NCBI GenBank assembly: GCA_965661355.1
Contig: CBFIDI010000013.1
Coordinates: 1 to 35,845, forward strand
From: CAMCFD01 sp965661355
Lineage (GTDB): Bacteria > Pseudomonadota > Alphaproteobacteria > Rickettsiales > UBA1997
Reading direction: 5' to 3'
Length of the DNA stretch: 35,845 bases
In this document: positions 16,728 to 25,833 of the stretch, in pieces
How the letters are laid out: each line of letters starts with the position of its first letter
Position numbering within the stretch: the first letter of the stretch is position 1
Position numbers and translations under genes: made by a program
Notes under the pieces: model-generated
Database searches by the model: none
What the model saw: the letters and a program-made list of their open reading frames with translations, nothing else
What the model was told of the DNA's origin: nothing

Positions 16728-17333
16728 ATGGCCAGAAGAGGAGACCACACACAAGACGAAATCAAAGAGTTGGTAATTATTGCTGGACAGAATATTATAA
16801 AACAGGCTGGAATCTCAGGGTTTAGCGCCCGCAAAATATCTCGCGAAATTGGCTATTCAATTGGAACTTTATATAATATTTTTGATAGCCATGAAGATAT
16901 CATATTAAATATTAACGCCAGAACTCTCGACGATTTAAAATTATTTATTGAAGAAAAGAAATATTCCTCAAATGAGAATATATTAAACAATATCAAGAAA
17001 TTGGCTCATCTTTATGTAGAATTCGCCAGCGCAAATTATAATTGTTGGAATGCTATTTTTGAATTTCACGAACCCATTGAATTCGTGACCCCAAAATGGT
17101 ACGAAGAAAAAACCCAAGAATTGTTCAAAATTATTGAAATTGCCCTTGAAGATATATTTCAAAGCAAAGATTGCCTTGAAAGACATGCAAAAATAATATG
17201 GGCCGGAATTCACGGGGTGTGCCTACTCAACATTAAGAAAAAACTTAATATTAGCGGAGTAAAAAAGGTTGAAACTTTGACTGATCTATTGATTGAAAAT
17301 TATTTATATGGCGCACAAAATCAAAATAAATAA
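16728..17333 (+). CDS. TetR-family regulator with WHG-type ligand domain
   Basis: Transcriptional regulator of 201 residues from the ATG at 16728 (MARRGDHTQDEIKELVI). An upstream in-frame TTG and an ATG (16704) would run through the operator and are less likely. The TetR HTH is at about residues 12-58, with FSARKISREIGYSIGTLYNIF. The C-terminal domain carries W158-A-G-I-H162-G163, matching the WHG motif of the TetR_C_33 class. Three copies of a 17-bp palindrome lie upstream, one on its own promoter, implying autoregulation and control of the divergent xre gene. The lipid-remodelling fusion begins 193 bp downstream on the same strand. A fatty-acid-related ligand is a guess from this context only. 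Confidence 0.88.
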   Translation: MARRGDHTQDEIKELVIIAGQNIIKQAGISGFSARKISREIGYSIGTLYNIFDSHEDIILNINARTLDDLKLFIEEKKYSSNENILNNIKKLAHLYVEFASANYNCWNAIFEFHEPIEFVTPKWYEEKTQELFKIIEIALEDIFQSKDCLERHAKIIWAGIHGVCLLNIKKKLNISGVKKVETLTDLLIENYLYGAQNQNK

Positions 17334-17352
17334 AATCATAATTAAGGCCATG

Positions 17353-17505
17353 CTAAGGCTTAACTTGCGAAGAAAAAAGCGCTCTTTTTTCCAAGAGTAA
17401 AGTTTCTGATTTTGTGCTGGTTAATGCCTCTCGTACATTTTTTTCATCTAATAAAAATCTCAAGATATAAACTTGGCATTTTCTAAAAAATGGATAATTT
17501 AAACG
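17353..17505 (-). pseudogene. Possible start-less coding remnant
   Basis: A leftward open frame of about 50 codons between tetR and the acyltransferase fusion. It opens after TAG (17506-17508) and ends in TAG (17353-17355). The translation has protein-like composition, LRFLLDEKNVREALTSTK and SETLLLEKRALFSSQVK, with an amphipathic helical look. There is no ATG, so it would be the 3' end of a lost gene. I do not recognise the family, and it could be chance. Confidence 0.25.
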
Positions 17506-17526
17506 CTAACTTAATAATATAATCTT

Positions 17527-20500
17527 ATGAAAAACACATCACATTTATTGAAATCGAAGCGATTCTTACCACTTTTTATAACGCAGTTTTTTGGCGCCTT
17601 TAATGACAATGTCTTTAAAAATGCGCTGGTTATTTTTATTACTTACAAAGTTGCCCAAGATGCGGGGCTAGATCCACAGATTTTAGTAACCTTGGTGGCA
17701 TTTTTATTTATTCTGCCGTTTTTCCTTTTTTCTGCTTTGTCAGGGCAATTGGCTGACAAATTTGATAAATCAAAAATCGCCAAAATCATTAAATTTGCCG
17801 AGATATTTTTAATGAGTTTTGCCGCTATCGGATTCTATACGCATAATATAACACTTTTGATGATTGTTTTATTTGGCATGGGCACGCATTCGGCATTTTT
17901 TGGACCTGTAAAATATGGCATTTTACCACAATTGCTTGAAAAAGATGAAATGCTAGCCGGAAATGGACTTATTTCTTCCGCAACTTTTATTTCTATTTTG
18001 CTCGGAACCATTATTGGCGGACTTTTAATATTGCAAGAAAATGGGGTTATGATACTAGCCTGTGTCATGATCTCAATTTCTTTGCTAGGATTTATTGCCG
18101 CATTTTTTATGCCAGAAGTTAAATCGCAAGAGAAGCTAAAAATTAGCTTTAATATTTTTTCACAAAGCTATCAAATTATTAATCAAGCGAAGAAAAATCG
18201 TCGCATATTTTTATCTATTATTGGAATTTCTTGGTTTTGGTTCGTCGGGGCGACATTTTTAGCGCAATTTCCTAATTTTGCCAAGAATATTTTATTTGGC
18301 AATAACGAAATTGTAACTTTGTTGTTGACAATTTTCTCAATTGGAATTGCAACTGGTTCACTGATTTGCAATCGATTACTAAAAGGTCATATAAGCGCAA
18401 TTTATGCGCCTATTTCACTAATTTTTATCTCTATTTTTACAATTGATTTATATTTTTCGAGCTCATCTTTGTTATTTCTTGGTGAAAATTTGGTCGGGTT
18501 TGCTGATTTTATTAAATATGGACAGAATCTTAGGATTTTAGCGGATATTGCTTTAATTGCAGTCGCTAGTGGGATTTATATCGTGCCACTTTACGCAACT
18601 ATCCAAGCCGAAAGTAAAGATGAAAATCGTGCGCGCATTATTGCTGCGTTAAATATTTTTGACTCTGGATTTATGGCCTCGTCGGCTTTATTTACGGTAA
18701 TTTTATTAAATTTTAACCTTAATATTTCTCAAATTTTCCTAATAGTGGCTTTTGTGAATTTTATTGTAGCTATTTATGTTTGCAAATTGCTTCCTGACGC
18801 CTTGCCAAAAACAATATTAAGGGCAATATTTCGGACTTTATATAGATTTGAAGTTAAAGGGCTTGAGAATTATCAAAAAATTTCTGGAAATGTTGTTATT
18901 GTCGCTAATCATACTTCGTTTTTAGATGCGACCCTCATAGCCGCATTTTTACCTGATAAATTGTCTTTCGCGGTCGACACTCAAATTGCGACTAGATGGT
19001 ATTTTAAGCCATTTTTTAAGATGGCAAATATCTTGCCAGTTGACCCCACAAATCCAATGGCGGTAAAATCTATGATCAATTTGGTAAAAGAGGGTAAAAA
19101 GTTAATGATTTTTCCAGAAGGAAGAATTACCATGACCGGAACTTTGATGAAAGTTTATTCTGGGCCAGCCGTAATTGCGCAAAAAGCAGATGCCTCAATA
19201 GTTCCAATTCGAATTGATGGCGCGCAATATACTCCACTTTCAAGACTAAAAGGTCGTGTGCGTTTGAAATTATTTCCGAAAATTACTTTAACAGTAATGC
19301 CTGCGCAAAAATTGTCAGTAGATCCAGAACTAACCGCCAGTGAAAAGCGAAATATTTTATCCGGTAAATTATATGATTTAATGGTTGAATTGGTTTTTAA
19401 AACTTCAAATCATGAGAAAACTTTATTTTCTTCACTGATTGATGCGGCAAAAATTAACGGATTTTCACATAAAATTATTGAGGATTTTACCTTCAAAAGA
19501 CTGAATTATCGACAATTAATAACTAAGTCATTTGGCCTTGGGTCTTTAATTGCAAAAATTTCCAAACCAAAAGAATTTGTTGGAGTCTTATTGCCAAATT
19601 CTAATTCTGCGGCCGTGACATTTTTTGCCCTTCAAGCATTTTCCAGAGTTCCGGTTATGTTAAATTTCTCTAGCGGGCCTGCTAATTTGACATCTAGCGC
19701 AAAAACCGCCGGCCTAAAAATTATTATTACTTCGCGCAATTTCATTGAAAAAGCAAAAATGAAAGAAGCGGTCGAAAGCTTTGAATTTCAGGGGCAAAAA
19801 ATTGTTTATCTTGAAGATTTGGCAAATAAAATATCGTTTATAAGAAAAATGGCAACGCTTGCCACGGGATTCTTTTGCGAGAGTTTTTACAAAATTAAAA
19901 ATAGAAAATATCAGGACGCAAACTTGCCATCTGTAATTTTATTTACCTCTGGTTCAGAAGGATCGCCAAAAGGTGTGGCTTTGAGTCATAAAAATATCCA
20001 GGCTAATCGCTGTCAAATGGCTAGTAAAATTGACTTTGGTCCAAAAGATATTGTATTTAACGCCCTTCCCATGTTTCACTCATTTGGCCTTACAGGGGCA
20101 ACTTTGCTGCCAATATTAAGTGGCGTAAAGACATTTTTCTATCCATCTCCTCTTCACTATAAAGTAGTTCCGGAGCTTGTTTATTCAACAAATGCAACTA
20201 TGTTATTTGGCACAAACACATTTTTGAATGGTTACGCAAAATTTGCCCATAATTACGATTTTTACTCTTTGCGCTATGTTTTTGCGGGGGCTGAAAAAGT
20301 TTTTGATGAAACTAGGCGAATTTGGGCAGAAAAATTTGGCCTGCGTATTCTCGAAGGATATGGCGCAACAGAGACTTCTCCGATTATTTCGGTAAATACT
20401 GCTATGCAAAATAAAGCCGGAAGTGTTGGCAAAGCCCTTCCCGGAATCAATGCTAAGCTTGAAAAAATACCCGGAATTGAAGATGGTAAAAAACTTATAG

Positions 20501-20952
20501 TTCAAGGTCCAAATGTGATGCTAGGGTATTTACTGGCAGATAATGCCGGAGTTTTGAAAGCCACTCAAAATAACGAATATGACACCGGAGACATTGTTGA
20601 GGTTGATGATGAGGGGTTTATTTTTATCAAAGGTCGAGCCAAGAGATTTGCGAAAATTGCTGGGGAGATGGTTTCACTGACCGCAGTTGAGGCGAATTTA
20701 TCAAAATTATGGGCCGATAATATTTGCGCCGTGGTTGCAATTCCAGATGACAAGAAGGGCGAGAAACTGATTTTAGTTACCGATAGAGCAGAAGCTAAGA
20801 GTTCCGAGATATCGGCATTCTTTAAAGCAAATGGCCTGAGCGAGCTATTAGTTCCAAGAACCATCAAACATGTCGATAAAGTTCCACTTCTAGGAACTGG
20901 CAAGATTGACTATGTTGAAGTTCAAAAAGCTATCGCAAGCCCAAATAAATAA
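17527..20952 (+). CDS. aas: MFS transporter - PlsC acyltransferase - acyl-ACP synthetase fusion (Aas/LplT type)
   Basis: A 1141-residue protein combining three parts for lysophospholipid recycling at the inner membrane. Residues about 1-425 are a 12-helix major facilitator domain like the lysophospholipid flippase LplT. Residues about 435-630 are a PlsC domain with HX4D at H462-D467 (NHTSFLD) and FPEGR at 529-533. Residues about 640-1140 are an AMP-forming acyl-ACP synthetase with TSGSEGSPKG (807-816) and YGATETSP (945-952). All catalytic motifs are intact. In E. coli these are the separate proteins LplT and Aas; full fusions are known in some proteobacteria. By eye it uses GGA/GGG glycine and TTG leucine codons more than neighbours, which favour GGC and TTA/CTT. 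That may hint at acquisition. A TetR regulator lies upstream. Confidence 0.92.
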   Translation: MKNTSHLLKSKRFLPLFITQFFGAFNDNVFKNALVIFITYKVAQDAGLDPQILVTLVAFLFILPFFLFSALSGQLADKFDKSKIAKIIKFAEIFLMSFAAIGFYTHNITLLMIVLFGMGTHSAFFGPVKYGILPQLLEKDEMLAGNGLISSATFISILLGTIIGGLLILQENGVMILACVMISISLLGFIAAFFMPEVKSQEKLKISFNIFSQSYQIINQAKKNRRIFLSIIGISWFWFVGATFLAQFPNFAKNILFGNNEIVTLLLTIFSIGIATGSLICNRLLKGHISAIYAPISLIFISIFTIDLYFSSSSLLFLGENLVGFADFIKYGQNLRILADIALIAVASGIYIVPLYATIQAESKDENRARIIAALNIFDSGFMASSALFTVILLNFNLNISQIFLIVAFVNFIVAIYVCKLLPDALPKTILRAIFRTLYRFEVKGLENYQKISGNVVIVANHTSFLDATLIAAFLPDKLSFAVDTQIATRWYFKPFFKMANILPVDPTNPMAVKSMINLVKEGKKLMIFPEGRITMTGTLMKVYSGPAVIAQKADASIVPIRIDGAQYTPLSRLKGRVRLKLFPKITLTVMPAQKLSVDPELTASEKRNILSGKLYDLMVELVFKTSNHEKTLFSSLIDAAKINGFSHKIIEDFTFKRLNYRQLITKSFGLGSLIAKISKPKEFVGVLLPNSNSAAVTFFALQAFSRVPVMLNFSSGPANLTSSAKTAGLKIIITSRNFIEKAKMKEAVESFEFQGQKIVYLEDLANKISFIRKMATLATGFFCESFYKIKNRKYQDANLPSVILFTSGSEGSPKGVALSHKNIQANRCQMASKIDFGPKDIVFNALPMFHSFGLTGATLLPILSGVKTFFYPSPLHYKVVPELVYSTNATMLFGTNTFLNGYAKFAHNYDFYSLRYVFAGAEKVFDETRRIWAEKFGLRILEGYGATETSPIISVNTAMQNKAGSVGKALPGINAKLEKIPGIEDGKKLIVQGPNVMLGYLLADNAGVLKATQNNEYDTGDIVEVDDEGFIFIKGRAKRFAKIAGEMVSLTAVEANLSKLWADNICAVVAIPDDKKGEKLILVTDRAEAKSSEISAFFKANGLSELLVPRTIKHVDKVPLLGTGKIDYVEVQKAIASPNK

Positions 20953-21580
20953 TACCTAGATTTTAACAACGGACCTAACAAATCAATTATGATAAATATT
21001 TAGTAGATAAAGGTGAAATTTTACCATAATCTATCTTTCTCTCAATAACTATTTTTTGCGCCAATTAATAAAGTTTGGGCCCCAGAAAGATTTATCTGAC
21101 AAATAATATTCATAATTTCTATATAAGTCACCCTCATATCTCAGAAGTAAAATCTAGAGAAATAATCAAATATTTTTCTCTAAATTTTATGGAAAATAAC
21201 ATTGCCAAAATTACAAAAATTAATAAAAGTACGATTAATAAGATTTATGATAAAATTAAACATCGCATTTTGCTAAGGGATAAAACCTTCAAGCAACTAA
21301 AATGGCAAGCCCGAGATCTATGGCGCCATTTTCATTTTCTAATGATTTTTTCCAAAAAGATGAATTTTTTATTCGAAAGGTTAATTTGCGAAATAGTACA
21401 ATATTTCTAGAAGCAATAAAGGGTCAATAATTATGACAAATATTGCATTTTACTTATAAACTAAGTTAGTTTAAATCTAATAACAGACAAGAAATATTTA
21501 TGAAGATTTTCTTCAATGTCAAGAAAATATATACTTATAAGGCTTAGCTTTTAAATAGCTAAAACATAGATAATGAAAGT
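20953..21580. other. Spacer with transposase remnant and AT-rich sequence
   Basis: 628 bp between aas and atpC. Apart from the transposase remnant at 21075-21410, it shows short stretches resembling family A cores near 20981-21005 and 21432-21460 (AATTATGAYAAATAT). No full repeat copy and no clear terminator for aas are seen. Confidence 0.45.
21075..21410 (+). pseudogene. IS1595/IS1016-type transposase N-terminal remnant
   Basis: A 111-codon open frame with only a TTG start. Codons 19-66 (about 21129-21272) match the N-terminal zone of IS1595-family (ISXO2/IS1016) transposases: an ISE-K-REIIKYFSL helix followed by an HTH, IAKITKINKSTINKIYDKI. The catalytic DDE-type domain that should follow (VDESYFG motif and beyond) is missing; the frame dissolves into unrelated Phe-rich sequence. 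No terminal inverted repeats or target duplications were found. It is a dead element trace and shows past transposition in this genome. Confidence 0.6.
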
Positions 21581-21829
21581 TTATTCATCAATTAAGACTG
21601 ATAATTTTTCATTTTGATGCATTTCAGCGGTGCCCTTTTTAACTTTAAATTCTTTTATTTTGTTTCCCGACTCATCATAGACAATAATTTCACCCTCTTT
21701 AAGCTCGGCTATAAATGATTCATGGTCTTTCATTATACCAATTTCACCATTAACACCCGGAACAACAAGTTGTGCCACTTTATCATTAAAAATTATACCC
21801 TCAACAGAAATGATTTGTACATCTATCAT
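21581..21829 (-). CDS. atpC: ATP synthase epsilon subunit lacking the C-terminal helical domain
   Basis: Epsilon subunit of F1, which links the central stalk to the c-ring. The ATG at 21829 (MIDVQIISVEGIIF) is preferred over one at 21892, whose extra 21 residues are unlike the family. That gives 82 residues, forming only the N-terminal beta sandwich: VPGVNGEIGIMKDHESFIAELKEG is conserved, and the protein ends just after the last strand. The usual 130-140-residue form has a C-terminal helix pair that inhibits ATP hydrolysis, and this is absent. It follows atpD by 126 bp on the same strand and is presumably co-transcribed. Confidence 0.9.
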   Translation of the reverse strand: MIDVQIISVEGIIFNDKVAQLVVPGVNGEIGIMKDHESFIAELKEGEIIVYDESGNKIKEFKVKKGTAEMHQNEKLSVLIDE

Positions 21830-21955
21830 AATATTCTTAATATATCTTAAAGTTAGATAATTGTAATTTCGGCGCCAAGAAAATAATTTCAACCTATTAA
21901 CAAGGCTTTAAAATCTATAAAAAATTTAAAACCTTGAAATTATAGATTTAAAAAA

Positions 21956-23383
21956 TTACTTCGCCAATTCTTCGCCTTTCTTAATAGCCTCTTCAATAGA
22001 TCCGACCATATAAAAAGCAGCCTCTGGCAAATGATCGTATTTACCTTCGCAAATATCTTTAAAGCCCTGAACAGTGTCTTTCAACGAGACTAATTTTCCT
22101 GGCGAACCCGTGAAAACTTCGGCAACATGAAATGGCTGCGACAAGAAGCGCTGAATTTTTCTGGCCCTAGAAACCGTCAGCTTATCCTCTTCCGAAAGTT
22201 CGTCCATTCCAAGAATTGCAATAATGTCTTGCAAAGATTTATAGGCTTGCAAAGTTTTTTGCACTTCACGAGCAACATCATAATGCTCTTGACCAACAAC
22301 TCTTGGGTCTAAAATTCTTGATGTTGAGTCAAGTGGATCAACCGCAGGATAAATACCCATTTCGGCAATTTGACGCGAAAGAACCGTTGTCGCATCTAGG
22401 TGAGCAAAAGAAGTCGCTGGAGCAGGGTCGGTTAAATCATCGGCCGGAACATATACCGCTTGAACCGAAGTAATTGAGCCATTTTTAGTCGAGGTAATTC
22501 TTTCTTGCATTTCGCCCATTTCAGTGGCAAGGGTTGGTTGGTAACCAACAGCAGAAGGTATTCTTCCTAAAAGAGCAGAAACTTCTGAACCAGCTTGAGT
22601 AAAGCGGAAAATGTTGTCAACAAAGAAAAGTACATCACGCCCCTCTTTATCACGAAAATATTCAGCTTGACTTAATCCAGTTAAAGCTACGCGAGCACGG
22701 GCCCCAGGAGGCTCATTCATTTGTCCATATACAAGAGCAACCTTAGATTCTTCTAATTTTGCTGGATTAATAACGCCAGAATCTATCATTTCATGGTAAA
22801 GGTCATTTCCTTCGCGCGTTCTTTCGCCAACACCAGCAAATACTGAATATCCACTATGGGCCTTAGCAACATTATTGATAAGCTCCATAATTAAAACAGT
22901 TTTACCAACTCCAGCACCGCCAAATAGACCAATTTTTCCGCCTTTGGCATATGGCGCCAAAAGATCAATAACTTTAATTCCAGTTTCTAAAATTTCAGTT
23001 TCTGTTGCTTGTTCGGTTAATTCTGGGGCTTTACCATGAATTGATTTAAGCTCCTCAGATTTAATTTCACCTTTTTCGTCAATAGGCTCGCCGATAACAT
23101 TCATAATTCTACCCAAAGTTGCCTGACCAACCGGAACCGAAATTGGCGCGCCAGTATCTTTAACTTCAAGCCCCCTGACCAATCCATCGGTAGAATCCAT
23201 TGCAATTGCCCTGACTGTCTTTTCACCTAAATGAAGTGCAACTTCTAGAACTAATTCTTTGCCATTATTATCACATTTTAGCGCGCTATTAATCGCCGGA
23301 ATTTCTTGTGAATTTTCAAATTTAACATCAACAACAGCTGAAATAATTTGCGTAATTTTTCCGATATTTTTGTCTTGCATCAT
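21956..23383 (-). CDS. atpD: ATP synthase F1 subunit beta
   Basis: Catalytic beta subunit of the F1 ATP synthase. The frame opens with an ATG at 23422 (488 residues), but the ATG ATG at 23383/23380 (MMQDKNIGKITQI, 475 residues) fits family N-termini better. The 13 extra residues, MALENFYKNYKVK, look like leader sequence, and no ribosome binding site decides between them. Walker A GGAGVGKT is at residues 168-175 of the long form. RTREGNDLYHEM, ALLGRIPSAVGYQPTLATEMG and the C-terminal helical domain are all intact. Only atpC follows. atpH-A-G, often upstream, are absent; the preceding gene is mrdA after a 584-bp repeat-bearing spacer. Confidence 0.96.
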   Translation of the reverse strand: MMQDKNIGKITQIISAVVDVKFENSQEIPAINSALKCDNNGKELVLEVALHLGEKTVRAIAMDSTDGLVRGLEVKDTGAPISVPVGQATLGRIMNVIGEPIDEKGEIKSEELKSIHGKAPELTEQATETEILETGIKVIDLLAPYAKGGKIGLFGGAGVGKTVLIMELINNVAKAHSGYSVFAGVGERTREGNDLYHEMIDSGVINPAKLEESKVALVYGQMNEPPGARARVALTGLSQAEYFRDKEGRDVLFFVDNIFRFTQAGSEVSALLGRIPSAVGYQPTLATEMGEMQERITSTKNGSITSVQAVYVPADDLTDPAPATSFAHLDATTVLSRQIAEMGIYPAVDPLDSTSRILDPRVVGQEHYDVAREVQKTLQAYKSLQDIIAILGMDELSEEDKLTVSRARKIQRFLSQPFHVAEVFTGSPGKLVSLKDTVQGFKDICEGKYDHLPEAAFYMVGSIEEAIKKGEELAK

Positions 23384-23644
23384 TTTAACTTTATAGTTTT
23401 TATAAAAATTTTCTAATGCCATTCTTATATCAAATATACAAGCCTTCTAAGTAAAATATTTTAAGATCTAAAAATTATAAAAAGCCACACTAAAAATATA
23501 ACTAGCGCTTTTAATAAAAATTACACCGCAAAAATAAAGCTAAAAAGCCATTTATTTGATGAAAACGGCAAGTAATACCACAATTATTATGCATGAAAGA
23601 CTTTAAATTTCAAGAAAAAACTTGAAATAGAAATGAAATTTTTG

Positions 23645-23803
23645 AATTACACTATTTTAACTTTATAATTAACCATTTAGCAGGACTAAAAAAATTGCAC
23701 TCCAAGAATTATTGTAAAAAATGAGTAATATTAGCCAATCCACAGAAGAATTCGCAATGATTTAATTGATTAATTTTTAACTTTATAAATGATTAATAAT
23801 AAA
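23645..23803 (+). repeat. Dispersed repeat family B, copy 2
   Basis: Near-colinear with 27768-27924: both begin ATTACACTATTTTAACTT, share a GCT/ACTAAAAAA block, an ATTGTAAAAAAT block, and TTTATTGRTTAA followed by a second TTAACTYYATAAAT. The AACTTTATAA motif therefore recurs at both ends about 110 bp apart as a direct repeat. No coding potential is seen. Confidence 0.6.
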
Positions 23804-23835
23804 ACTTAAATAAATGATATAATTCCAAATTATAA

Positions 23836-23939
23836 CAAGCCCTATCTTTTAAATACCTCTTCAAGATTAAAGTGAGCTTTTGGCGATGAGTTAAATAATT
23901 AATTACAGACAGAAAAATTAATATTTAAAGATTGCGCAC
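23836..23939. repeat. Palindromic repeat family A, short copy
   Basis: The left end (CCTATCTTTTAAATACC) and the reverse complement of the right end (GCAATCTTTAAATATTAATT) are complementary in pattern, with an internal GCTTTTGGCGATG segment as in the copy at 29988-30146. It is about 55 bp shorter than that copy. It directly follows a family B copy. Confidence 0.5.
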
Positions 23940-24006
23940 TAAATAACGCCAAAACCAACCTGTAATTTCATTAAAAAAGACCAATTTTTACAAATAACTT
24001 TAAATA

Positions 24007-25833
24007 TTAAATTTCTTTTACGCTATTTTGCTCATATAAATCTTGCACTTTGCGCAAAACATCTCTTGCTATTGGCGCCGCAGCGTAAGAACCTCCGCCA
24101 CCATGTTCAACAACAACCGAAACTGCAAATTTTGGCTTTGCAACAGGCGCAAATCCAACAAAAATTGCATGATTTTTATTTGAATTTATAAGCATTTCTG
24201 CCTCTGTCATCTCGTCATGTCTTTTTGATATTACTTGCGAAGTTCCGCTTTTTCCGGCCATCTTATATCTCTCTTCTTTTATCCTTCTGTAATAAGCTGT
24301 TCCTTTTTTGTTATTTACCACCCTATTCATGCCATTTAAAATAAATTGCAGATGCTTTTCATCAACTATCTTGTTATGTTTGCGATCTTTATATTGGCTC
24401 AAATATTTTGCATTTTTAACTAAATAGGGGTCAATTTTTACGCCGCCATTGGCAATTCTGGCGGTCACCAGCGCCATTTGAATAGGTGTAGCCAAAATAA
24501 AGCCCTGACCAATTGCGGAATTTAAAGTATCGCCACCAACCCACTCTTGGCCAAACGCTTTTTCTTTCCATTTCTTTGAAGGAATATTGCCCGAACGCGA
24601 ACCCTCAAGGCCAACTTCCACTTCTTGGCCATAGCCAAATCTTCTAGCCATTTCAGAAATTTTTTCAATGCCAATTTGTTCAGCTAAATTGTAAAAATAA
24701 ACATTGCACGATCTTTCAATTGCCTCAACTAAATTTAATTTACCGTGACCTTTTTCTTCCCAGCACCTGAAGCGGCGGTTTCCAAGGTCAAAATGACCAC
24801 GGCAATAATGCTCGACTTCGGGGTCAAGCCCACTTTCAAGCGCGGCCAGAGCCGTCATTAGCTTAAAAGTTGAACCCGGCGGATAAATTGCACTTACAGA
24901 CCTGTTGTTAAGCGGGTGCCTTGCATCAGTAGTAATTTGCTGCCAATAATCATCAGACATACCCTCGACAAATTTATTAGCATCAAAACTCGGCGATGAG
25001 CAACAAGAAAGCAGCCCTCCAGTTTCAACATCCATTACCACAACCGAACCAACCTTGTCCTGCATTGACTTCATAGCAAATTCTTGTAAGCCAATATCTA
25101 TGGTTGACTTCAAAGTTGGGCCAATTTGCGGGCTTTTTACCGAAATAGTTCTAAGTGGCAATTCTAGCGAATTAACCTCAACATATTTTACGCCATATAT
25201 GCCGCGCAAATATTCTTCGTAAGTCTTTTCAAGACCAGTTCTGCCAACCCTAAAAGATGGGTGTAAATATAATGATTTCTCTCTTTTTGCCACATCTTCT
25301 TCTAGTGGCAAGGATACATATCCTAAGAAATGGGCAGTTTCATAAGAAAACGGATATTTTCTGGAATATTCTTGTTCAACAGAAGTTCCTGGTAAACGAT
25401 ATGAATTAACTTCTATTCGCGCCAAATCGTCCCAGCTCAAACTCTCAAGCAGCGAAACCATTGCCCTTTTTCTAGCTTTTGCAACCTTTTCCATCATTTC
25501 TTGACGCGCACTTGAATTTAGGCTTAAAATTTTTGTTAGGCTGTCAATTATATTTTGCGCATTTGACTTGTCTTCAAGGTAAAAATAAAGGCGATAATTT
25601 TTAACATTTGTAGCAATTTCACGCGATAAGTTATCTACTATCAGACCGCGCGCGGCCGGCTTTATGAAAGGCTTAATGCTATTTGAATCTGACTGAACTT
25701 GATATTCGCCATATTTAAAAATTTGCAAATATGATAATCTGGCCAGTAAAATTGTGGCCAAGCCACCCTGAATGCCGCTAATAATGAAGGTTCTTCTATT
25801 AAATACTTTGTTTTTTCTGATATCGCGAAGCAT
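24007..25833 (-). CDS. mrdA: Penicillin-binding protein 2, peptidoglycan transpeptidase
   Basis: Class B PBP of the rod elongation complex, cross-linking peptidoglycan in the periplasm. It has 608 residues. A short cytoplasmic tail and one membrane anchor (about 15-38) are followed by a PBP dimerisation domain (about 55-235) and the transpeptidase domain (about 260-590). Catalytic S321-T-F-K324, S375-C-N377 and K528-S-G-T531 (KTG-type box) are all present. It abuts mreD with the stop codon touching the ATG, so the two are co-translated. RodA, the usual partner, is not in the window. A functional PBP2 argues for a real cell wall. Confidence 0.95.
   Translation of the reverse strand: MLRDIRKNKVFNRRTFIISGIQGGLATILLARLSYLQIFKYGEYQVQSDSNSIKPFIKPAARGLIVDNLSREIATNVKNYRLYFYLEDKSNAQNIIDSLTKILSLNSSARQEMMEKVAKARKRAMVSLLESLSWDDLARIEVNSYRLPGTSVEQEYSRKYPFSYETAHFLGYVSLPLEEDVAKREKSLYLHPSFRVGRTGLEKTYEEYLRGIYGVKYVEVNSLELPLRTISVKSPQIGPTLKSTIDIGLQEFAMKSMQDKVGSVVVMDVETGGLLSCCSSPSFDANKFVEGMSDDYWQQITTDARHPLNNRSVSAIYPPGSTFKLMTALAALESGLDPEVEHYCRGHFDLGNRRFRCWEEKGHGKLNLVEAIERSCNVYFYNLAEQIGIEKISEMARRFGYGQEVEVGLEGSRSGNIPSKKWKEKAFGQEWVGGDTLNSAIGQGFILATPIQMALVTARIANGGVKIDPYLVKNAKYLSQYKDRKHNKIVDEKHLQFILNGMNRVVNNKKGTAYYRRIKEERYKMAGKSGTSQVISKRHDEMTEAEMLINSNKNHAIFVGFAPVAKPKFAVSVVVEHGGGGSYAAAPIARDVLRKVQDLYEQNSVKEI

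Larger units (their letters stand above)
23423..24006. other. Spacer between mrdA and atpD with two repeats
   Basis: 584 bp without a credible gene. It contains repeat B copy 2 (23645-23803) and repeat A copy 3 (23836-23939). A small hairpin, ATTTCAAG with CTTGAAAT, lies at 23607-23628. A leftward TATAAT at about 23476-23481 could serve atpD, but its -35 is weak. Confidence 0.5.

Noticed and set aside
20203..20903. Two leftward frames (20203-20505 and 20565-20903) opposite the aas 3' region
   Set aside because: They are antisense to intact adenylate-forming enzyme motifs and look like coding shadows.
23607..23628. ATTTCAAG/CTTGAAAT hairpin as the mrdA terminator
   Set aside because: It is about 380 bp past the mrdA stop and has a weak AT-rich stem.
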